Assembly: GCA_007125875.1 (NCBI GenBank)
Contig: SLCI01000221.1
Location: forward strand, 1-29,034
Source of the DNA: Kiritimatiellia bacterium
Lineage (GTDB): Bacteria; Verrucomicrobiota; Kiritimatiellia; SLAD01
Direction: 5' to 3'
Length of the DNA: 29,034 nt
Under the pieces are notes generated by a model, which saw nothing but the letters and a program-made list of their open reading frames with translations, was not told the DNA's origin and ran no database searches. Below, one piece after another: positions 23,715 through 29,034 of the stretch. How positions within the stretch are numbered: position 1 is the first letter of the stretch; each line of letters opens with the position of its first letter. A program made the translations under genes and the position numbers.

Positions 23715-24142
23715 TCGCTGATCGATCACAGCACGCGGGAAGCATCATGTTACCGTGCTTCCTATAAACGGCTCGGCAGGGACGCCTCGCCCTACCGATC
23801 CCGTCACGCAAATGCAACGATCACAAGCAGGAATATGGTCATGTCGAGCTTGTCGAGACATCTCTGTCCCCACCAACAGCCCCACCGCAACTCGCTACCA
23901 CCGATGACCAGCAGTCGACGCTCCCTCCGCGTGCTCGGGCTGCGGGTGTTGCATGAGATCCCTCGACCCGTTCGGCTTCGCTCAGGGCAGGCTTTGCTCG
24001 GGATGACTAGCCGGAGCATGTTTGAATCATGCTCACTGAACGAGACGGGGTTAATTCCTGTCCAACCTACACATATCTCGCTATTGATTTAATCATATTT
24101 ATGATAGGATTTAGGCACGAAGAACGTAAGGGGATTTAAGAC
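23715..24142. repeat. 428-base intergenic region rich in dispersed repeats
   Basis: No gene is supported. In order: two competing hairpins (AGCACG 23730-23735 with CGTGCT 23754-23759; GGAAGCA 23738-23744 with TGCTTCC 23756-23762) that may end DUF2723 transcription; a CGGCTC...TCGCCCTACC repeat (23769-23798); an imperfect palindrome GTCATGTCGAGCTTGTCGAG (from 23838); a repeat of the common GTCATCCCGAGC...GAAGCCGAACGGGTCGAGGG type on the minus strand (about 23955-24007); and an AT-rich block just before clpB. Confidence 0.65.
24084..24115 (+). promoter_or_regulatory. AT-rich palindromic block upstream of clpB
   Basis: ATCATA-TT-TATGAT (24092-24105) is a perfect inverted repeat in an AT-rich island within GC-rich DNA. 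It contains the -10-like hexamers TATGAT and TAGGAT, preceded by TTGATT. It probably contains the clpB promoter and perhaps an operator. Neither a CIRCE element nor a sigma-32 consensus was found. Confidence 0.4.
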
Positions 24143-26764
24143 ATGCAAATGGATCGCTTGACCATAAAATCACAGGAAGCATTACATCGGGCACAGCGAT
24201 TGGCGGCTCAAAAGCACCATGCCGAAGTGGATGTTGAGCATCTTGCGCTGGCGCTGATTGAGCAAGAAGAAGGCGTTGTCGGCCCGATATTGAAACGGCT
24301 CGGCATCGACAGCTCAGCTTTAACGCAACAAATTGAAGACGCGCTGCAACAAAAGCCCAAAGTCGAGGGCGCGTCGAGCGAGCGTTATATTTCACGTTCT
24401 TTGAAGTCGACATTAGATCGGGCCTTCGACCTGGCCGAGAAGATGAAGGACGAGTATGTCAGCACAGAACATCTCCTGCTCGGCGCGCTGGAAGGCAAGG
24501 ACAGCGCACTCACCAAGATCGGGGCACCGCTCGGATTGACGGCGGAAAGCGTCCTGAAAGCCCTGCAGAGCGTGCGTGGAAGTCAACGTGTCACCGACCC
24601 TGCCCCAGAAGACAAATACGAGACGCTGAAGAAGTATGGCCGCGACCTCACCGAAGCGGCTCGCAAAGGCAAGCTCGATCCTGTGATCGGACGAGATGCC
24701 GAGATCCGGCGCGTCATTCAAGTGCTGTCCCGTCGCACCAAGAATAACCCAGTCCTGATCGGTGAACCGGGCGTCGGCAAAACCGCCATCGCCGAAGGCT
24801 TGGCCCAGCGCATTATCGCCGGCGATGTGCCCGAGACGCTCAAGAACAAGCAGGTGGTCTCGCTCGATCTCGGATCGATGGTGGCCGGCTCGAAATATCG
24901 GGGTGAATTTGAGGATCGTTTCAAGGCCTTTCTGAAAGAGGTTACTGCGGCCGAGGGACGCATCATTCTCTTTATCGATGAGCTCCATACGCTGGTGGGC
25001 GCGGGCGGCGCGGAAGGCTCCATGGACGCCTCCAACATGATTAAGCCACCCCTGGCGCGCGGCGAACTGCGTTGCGTCGGTGCGACCACGCTCGACGAGT
25101 ATCGCAAGTATATCGAAAAGGACGCCGCGCTGGAACGACGCGTTCAGCCTGTGGCAGTGAACGAGCCGACCGTCGAAGATACGATTGCGATTCTGCGCGG
25201 CCTGCGTGAACGGTACGAAGTGCATCACGGCGTCCGCATTCAGGATAGCGCATTGGTGGCGGCGGCCACCCTATCCGATCGCTATATCAGTGACCGCTTT
25301 CTGCCTGACAAGGCCATCGACTTGGTCGATGAAGCGACCAGCCGGCTCCGGATCGAAATCGATAGTATGCCGACCGAGATCGATGAAGTGGATCGACGCA
25401 TCATGCAGTTGGAGATCGAACGCGAAGCGCTACGGAAGGAAAAAGATAAGGAATCGAAGGAGCGGCTGACCAAGCTGGAAGGCGAACTCAGCAGCTTGCG
25501 CGATGAAAGCGCCCAAATGAAAGCGCACTGGGGGCGCGAAAAGGAACTCATTAGCGAAATCCGCTCTTTGACCGAATCGCTCGACCTGCTCCGTACGCGC
25601 GAGGAGGAAGCCAAGCGCAATAACGAATTGGAACGGGCAGCGGAAATCATGTACGACCTGATTCCCAAGACTGAAAAGCAAATTTCCGAGGCCAAAGCCC
25701 GCTTAAGCGAGTTCCAACAGGAAAAAAAAATGCTGAAGGAAGAGGTCGACGCAGAAGATATTGCAGCAGTCGTCGCCACGTGGACTCATATTCCGGTCAG
25801 TCGCCTGCTGGAGGGCGAAAAAGAGAAGCTATTGCAGATGGAAGAGCGTCTGCAGCAGCGCGTGATCGGTCAGCGCGAAGCGGTAGAAGCGGTGTCCAAT
25901 GCCGTGCGACGCGCTCGCTCCGGTTTGCAAGATCCCAACCGACCGCTCGGCTCCTTCATCTTCATGGGACCGACGGGGGTGGGCAAAACGGAATTGGCCC
26001 GTGCACTGGCGGAATTTCTGTTCGACGATGAACACGCCATGATTCGCATCGATATGTCTGAGTTCATGGAGAAGCATACGGTCAGTCGCCTGATCGGTGC
26101 CCCACCCGGCTATGTCGGTTATGATGAAGGCGGTTACCTCACCGAGCATGTTCGGCGTAAACCCTACTCCGTCGTGCTTTTTGACGAGATCGAAAAGGCG
26201 CATCCTGACGTGTTCAACGTTCTGCTGCAGATTTTGGACGATGGTCGACTCACCGATGGTCATGGCCGAACGGTGAATTTCACCAATACCATGACGATTA
26301 TGACCTCCAACATTGGCGGTCACATCATTCTCGACACGCTGGATCGTCATCCCGACACCAAACCGGGCGACCAAACCTATGAGGAGATGGAGCATAAGGT
26401 CACAGAGTTGCTAAGGCGCGAGTTCCGTCCGGAATTTCTGAATCGAATTGATGAGATCATCATTTTCCACAGCCTGAACCAGCAACAAATCCGCGCAATT
26501 GTGGACGTGCAACTCAAAACGATGCAGCGCTATCTGCAGGATAAGCGGATCATGCTGGAGCTAACGAACGCGGCAGCCGAAGCGCTTGCCCGCCAAGGCT
26601 ATGACCCTTCCTTCGGCGCACGCCCGCTGAAACGCTTATTACAGCGCAAAATCATCAATGTGCTGGCAACAGCGCTCCTGGATGGCCAATTCACGGAGGG
26701 CGACACCGTTGTCGTGGATGTAGATCCGGCTAAACCGGACGAGCTCACGCTGAGGCCAGGGTGA
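24143..26764 (+). CDS. clpB: ATP-dependent disaggregase ClpB
   Basis: An 873-residue Hsp100 chaperone that works with DnaK to pull proteins out of aggregates. The N-domain (1-150) has two Clp-N repeats. NBD1 has Walker A GEPGVGKT (207-214) and Walker B LFIDELH. A long coiled-coil middle domain spans about 400-530 (EIDEVDRRIMQLEIEREAL). NBD2 has Walker A GPTGVGKT (609-616), Walker B VVLFDEIEKAH and sensor region NRIDEIIIF. The middle domain and length identify ClpB rather than ClpA or ClpC. The ATG has AAGGGG 9 bases upstream; ATG 24149 is possible. It is followed by a likely terminator and then ribosomal protein genes. Confidence 0.97.
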   Translation: MQMDRLTIKSQEALHRAQRLAAQKHHAEVDVEHLALALIEQEEGVVGPILKRLGIDSSALTQQIEDALQQKPKVEGASSERYISRSLKSTLDRAFDLAEKMKDEYVSTEHLLLGALEGKDSALTKIGAPLGLTAESVLKALQSVRGSQRVTDPAPEDKYETLKKYGRDLTEAARKGKLDPVIGRDAEIRRVIQVLSRRTKNNPVLIGEPGVGKTAIAEGLAQRIIAGDVPETLKNKQVVSLDLGSMVAGSKYRGEFEDRFKAFLKEVTAAEGRIILFIDELHTLVGAGGAEGSMDASNMIKPPLARGELRCVGATTLDEYRKYIEKDAALERRVQPVAVNEPTVEDTIAILRGLRERYEVHHGVRIQDSALVAAATLSDRYISDRFLPDKAIDLVDEATSRLRIEIDSMPTEIDEVDRRIMQLEIEREALRKEKDKESKERLTKLEGELSSLRDESAQMKAHWGREKELISEIRSLTESLDLLRTREEEAKRNNELERAAEIMYDLIPKTEKQISEAKARLSEFQQEKKMLKEEVDAEDIAAVVATWTHIPVSRLLEGEKEKLLQMEERLQQRVIGQREAVEAVSNAVRRARSGLQDPNRPLGSFIFMGPTGVGKTELARALAEFLFDDEHAMIRIDMSEFMEKHTVSRLIGAPPGYVGYDEGGYLTEHVRRKPYSVVLFDEIEKAHPDVFNVLLQILDDGRLTDGHGRTVNFTNTMTIMTSNIGGHIILDTLDRHPDTKPGDQTYEEMEHKVTELLRREFRPEFLNRIDEIIIFHSLNQQQIRAIVDVQLKTMQRYLQDKRIMLELTNAAAEALARQGYDPSFGARPLKRLLQRKIINVLATALLDGQFTEGDTVVVDVDPAKPDELTLRPG

Positions 26765-26767
26765 AAA

Positions 26768-26827
26768 GCGAAATAACCATAAATTTTGGACTCGTAACCA
26801 CGGATTCAGGGCATTTCGCGGTTTTTT
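26768..26827 (+). terminator. Probable terminator after clpB
   Basis: AACCACG (26796-26802) pairs with CGCGGTT (26817-26823) with one mismatch and runs into six T (26822-26827). An outer pair GCGAAAT (26768-26774)/ATTTCGC (26813-26819) offers a competing fold, so an attenuator controlling rpmI-rplT is also possible. Confidence 0.45.
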
Positions 26828-26923
26828 CCACATTCAAGCTAGACACGCGCACTAAATTATCGTAGAAGACGCTGCTTCAATTGGTAACCAGTTTTTCCAA
26901 ACTTGGCACATGGACGGATTATT

Positions 26924-27118
26924 ATGCCTAAACAAAAAACACGTAAGTCAGTAGCTAAACGCTTCCGGAAGACCGCAACCGGCAAAATTAAACGGGAATC
27001 AGCGGGCCGAGGTCACTTGTTCACGAACAAGTCGGCCAAACAGAAGCGTCGCCTCCGGGCTGGGGCCTTGGTCGCTGATGTAGACGTAAAGCGTCTGATC
27101 AACTATTTGCCCAAATAG
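26924..27118 (+). CDS. rpmI: 50S ribosomal protein L35
   Basis: A 64-residue, strongly basic ribosomal protein starting MPKQKTRKSVAKRF, with the L35 core TGKIKRESAGRGHLFTNKS and ending NYLPK. The ATG at 26924 is the family start; the in-frame codon at 26903 is not. A weak GGACGG lies 6 bases upstream. It is 20 bases before rplT, the usual pairing. infC, which normally precedes rpmI, is absent; clpB occupies that position. Confidence 0.97.
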   Translation: MPKQKTRKSVAKRFRKTATGKIKRESAGRGHLFTNKSAKQKRRLRAGALVADVDVKRLINYLPK

Positions 27119-27138
27119 ATTTTTGAGGAGTATCTGAG

Positions 27139-27498
27139 ATGACAAGAGCAACAAATGCACCCGCCTCTCGCCGTCGCCGTAAAAGGCGTTTAGAACGGGC
27201 GAAAGGCTTCTATGGCAGTCGCAGCAAGCTGTTCCGTATGGCTACGGAGTCGGTTGACCGTGCGATGTCTATGGCGACGCAGCATCGTCGCAAGAAGAAA
27301 GTTGAATATCGTTCCCTTTGGATTGTGCGTCTGTCGGCCGCCTGCCGCCAGCATGATATCAGCTACAGCCGCTTCATCGAGGGCGTCAAAAAAGCGGGTA
27401 TCGCGCTGAATCGGAAAATGTTGTCCGAGATCGCGATTCATGATCCGGACGGATTCGCCGCCATCGTCGAGCAAGCTAAAGCCGCCAAAGCGGCCTAA
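27139..27498 (+). CDS. rplT: 50S ribosomal protein L20
   Basis: A 119-residue ribosomal protein needed early in large-subunit assembly; in other bacteria it also represses its own operon by binding a leader RNA. Typical blocks are RRRKRRLERAKGFYGSRS (near 12-29), the RRKKKVEYRSLWIVRLSAA region and SRFIEGVKKAGIALNRKMLSE. The ATG has TGAGGAG 8 bases upstream. It is co-transcribed with rpmI and closed by a strong terminator at 27523-27553. pheS, a frequent downstream neighbour, is not present. Confidence 0.97.
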   Translation: MTRATNAPASRRRRKRRLERAKGFYGSRSKLFRMATESVDRAMSMATQHRRKKKVEYRSLWIVRLSAACRQHDISYSRFIEGVKKAGIALNRKMLSEIAIHDPDGFAAIVEQAKAAKAA

Positions 27499-27522
27499 GC
27501 GTGGTGCACGATCGATTTAGCT

Positions 27523-27553
27523 AAGCGCCCTGCCCTCGTGCAGGGCGCTTTTT
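27523..27553 (+). terminator. Strong intrinsic terminator after rplT
   Basis: An 11-bp perfect stem (AAGCGCCCTGC, 27523-27533, with GCAGGGCGCTT, 27540-27550), 6-base loop, and five T at 27549-27553. It lies 24 bases after the rplT stop and 18 bases before the next ATG. Confidence 0.9.
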
Positions 27554-27571
27554 CTTTGGAGGATGGAAACT

Positions 27572-28486
27572 ATGCAACCCACCTTGGTCGTTCTTGCTGC
27601 AGGCATGGGCAGTCGCTATGGCGGCCTGAAACAAATTGATCCCGTCGGCCCCAATCAGGAAGCCATCCTCGATTATTCGGTCTATGATGCCCGACAAGCG
27701 GGGTTTGACCGCGTTGTGTTTGTCATTCGCCGAGATATCGAGACAGACTTCCGCGAATTAGTCGGTAAACGTTTCGAAAACGCCATGGATACCGACTACG
27801 CCTTTCAAGCGCTGGATGCTCTCCCGGCTGGATATGCGCTGCCAACAGATCGGACCAAGCCGTGGGGTACCGCACATGCTGTCCTCTGTGCACAGGATCA
27901 AGTCGGTACGCCCTTTGCCGCCATCAATGCCGACGACTTTTATGGTGCGGACTCGTATAAGACTATGGCGAGATTTCTCACCGAGGCGCAGTCGGATAAA
28001 AAGGCTCACTTTGCCATGGCTGGTTTTGTGCTCCGCAATACCCTGTCCGAACACGGCCACGTAGCGCGCGGCATTTGCGAGGTAGATGATCAAGGGCTTT
28101 TGCAAAAGGTCACCGAACACACAAAAATTACACCCTCCGCAGAAGGTGCTGTATCCACGCATGATGACGGCACCACGACGCAATTGACGGGCAATGAGTG
28201 GGTATCCATGAATTTTTGGGGCTTCACGCCAGCATTATTTCCCGCGTTGGAAGAGGGCTTTGCCCAGTTTCTGACCGAGCGCAAAGACGACGCCAAAGCA
28301 GAGTTCTACATCACCGCCGCGATTGATGATATGATGAACGACGGCATCGCGGATGTACGCGTCTTACCCAGCGAAGCACGCTGGTTCGGGGTCACCTATC
28401 GTGAAGACAAGGCCTCGGTACAGACCGCGATCCGTGAGATGACCGAGTCTGGCGCGTATCCGTCACCTTTGTGGCCAGCGGCCTGA
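27572..28486 (+). CDS. Sugar-phosphate nucleotidyltransferase family protein
   Basis: A 304-residue GT-A-like nucleotidyltransferase. The N-terminal nucleotide-binding loop LAAGMGSRYGGLKQ (8-21) is a variant of the family's G-x-G-x-R signature, and INADDFYG (118-125) carries the metal-binding Asp. WGTAHAV (98-104) matches the base-recognition segment of sugar-1-phosphate NTP transferases. It should activate a sugar phosphate with an NTP. ATG 27572 has GGAGG 9 bases upstream, which rules out ATG 27563 (it touches the Shine-Dalgarno sequence). It lies directly after the rplT terminator, so its promoter must be near or inside that terminator, or it depends on read-through. The sugar and nucleotide are unknown. 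Confidence 0.8.
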   Translation: MQPTLVVLAAGMGSRYGGLKQIDPVGPNQEAILDYSVYDARQAGFDRVVFVIRRDIETDFRELVGKRFENAMDTDYAFQALDALPAGYALPTDRTKPWGTAHAVLCAQDQVGTPFAAINADDFYGADSYKTMARFLTEAQSDKKAHFAMAGFVLRNTLSEHGHVARGICEVDDQGLLQKVTEHTKITPSAEGAVSTHDDGTTTQLTGNEWVSMNFWGFTPALFPALEEGFAQFLTERKDDAKAEFYITAAIDDMMNDGIADVRVLPSEARWFGVTYREDKASVQTAIREMTESGAYPSPLWPAA

Positions 28487-28710
28487 ACCCGGCTTGGTTG
28501 CTGGGGACGCCGGAGGCTGTCTCAACCATTTCGCATTGCGGCGAGACACGCAGGTCGCGTCTCAACTCGGTAGGGCGAACCGTCCCGGTGAGCCGTGCGA
28601 CGGATCTGAACATGTTCGGCCTATATTCCAGCACTTGATCCAGCGGCTCGGCGAGACCCGCCGGAGGACGGGCAGGCAGCCTCGCCCTACCAATCAAGGA
28701 CCCGCTCCGC
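28487..28710. repeat. Intergenic region with two CGGCTC...TCGCCCTACC repeats
   Basis: One copy on the minus strand (28566-28595) matches the 23769-23798 copy over most of its 30 bases. A longer, interrupted copy on the plus strand lies at 28644-28691. GAGAC (28543-28547) and GTCTC (28559-28563) form a short hairpin. No gene is seen. Confidence 0.6.
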
Positions 28711-29034
28711 TCAGGCCCAGCCCTTGAGTTTGTAGTACAGCAGCGCTACCGCCTCGCGGGCGGAACGGCTGAGATAACTGATCCCATGCCAGAACTGGTA
28801 GCGGACGAACAAGCTGCTCTCGAGTGATTTCAGGGCGAAGTCTCCATCGACGCCATCTTCATGCACCGCCAGGTCGCTCTCAATCGATGTATCGTAGGCG
28901 GATGAGGAACCCACGTTCTGAAAGCCGGCGCGTTGGAATGTGCGCACAGAGCGGCGCATGTGTTCGGGTGAAGTAATAATCAGCACCGGTGCGGTCACTT
29001 CCTCCGCGTTCCATTGTCTTCGCCATTCGATCGC
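28711..29034 (-). CDS. Partial DUF218 (ElyC/SanA/YdcF family) protein, C-terminal part
   Basis: The frame is open to the right edge, so the N-terminus is missing; 107 residues are visible. VLIITSPEHMRRSVRTFQRAGF is the conserved C-terminal half of the DUF218 domain (the (T/S)SxxHxxR block), followed by a tail ending REAVALLYYKLKGW, as in SanA/ElyC-type envelope proteins. A GTG inside the frame at 28998 is not taken as the start, because the motif needs the missing N-terminal strands. Related proteins affect cell-envelope integrity and lipid carrier use, but the biochemical role is poorly known. Confidence 0.72.
   Translation of the reverse strand, partial: AIEWRRQWNAEEVTAPVLIITSPEHMRRSVRTFQRAGFQNVGSSSAYDTSIESDLAVHEDGVDGDFALKSLESSLFVRYQFWHGISYLSRSAREAVALLYYKLKGWA

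Noticed and set aside
24413..25228. 271-codon open frame antisense to clpB
   Set aside because: It is a shadow of clpB; the sense frame carries all family motifs.
27572..28486. Start at ATG 27563 for the nucleotidyltransferase
   Set aside because: That ATG touches the GGAGG sequence, leaving no spacing; ATG 27572 has the normal 9 bases.
1..29034. tRNA genes, rRNA genes and CRISPR arrays
   Set aside because: No T-loop (GGTTCRAATCC-like) contexts, rRNA segments or regularly spaced direct repeats were seen by eye.

Overview
The window is a chromosomal stretch of about 57% GC from a Gram-negative-type bacterium. Evidence for an outer envelope and a periplasm is a signal-peptide beta-barrel-like protein, Lgt, a Tat-dependent phosphoesterase and a polytopic DUF2723 glycosyltransferase. 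The mix of DUF2723-TPR protein, intergenic repeat families and sparse Shine-Dalgarno use suggests the PVC/Kiritimatiellota-Verrucomicrobiota area, but no phylogenetic marker was tested, so this is a weak inference. Most genes are ordinary housekeeping genes in short operons. No tRNA, rRNA, CRISPR array, prophage or defence island was recognised.

Layout. 1-3058 (minus strand): def, a DinG/XPD-type helicase, and the 5' part of an outer-membrane-like protein that runs off the left edge. 3149-4805 (plus): a polyprenol-phosphate mannose synthase overlapping a UbiA-type polyprenyl-phosphate phosphoribosyltransferase. 4806-6948: a complete IS3-family insertion sequence (4985-6499, with terminal inverted repeats and a probable -1 frameshift site) set among non-coding repeats. 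6949-8565 (plus) encodes a Tat-exported 5'-nucleotidase-like enzyme, convergent with lgt (8579-9430, minus). 9651-14755 (plus) is a four-gene operon: 8-oxoguanine-deaminase-like amidohydrolase, then the FAD, [2Fe-2S] and molybdopterin subunits of a xanthine dehydrogenase. 14861-20601 (minus) is the tightly coupled operon aroB-dprA-topA-xerC. 20751-23714 (plus) is a DUF2723 membrane protein with C-terminal TPRs. 24143-26764 is clpB, followed by rpmI-rplT with a strong terminator, a sugar-phosphate nucleotidyltransferase, and on the minus strand the 3' part of a DUF218 (ElyC/SanA/YdcF) protein cut by the right edge.

How the genes fit together. The purine operon would send both 8-oxoguanine and hypoxanthine/xanthine to urate. 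The aroB operon groups recombination and topology genes in the dprA-topA-xerC order known from other bacteria. The mannose-phosphate-lipid synthase and the DUF2723 GT-C protein could be donor maker and donor user of one glycosylation route, but they lie 17 kb apart and this is inference.

The least explained parts are non-coding: a GATAC-type repeat family (three sites), a CGGCTC...TCGCCCTACC repeat family, a perfect 19-bp inverted repeat enclosing a structured 43-base loop inside the IS tail, and several promoters placed so close to start codons that nearly leaderless mRNAs are likely. I did not find a convincing new multi-gene system.
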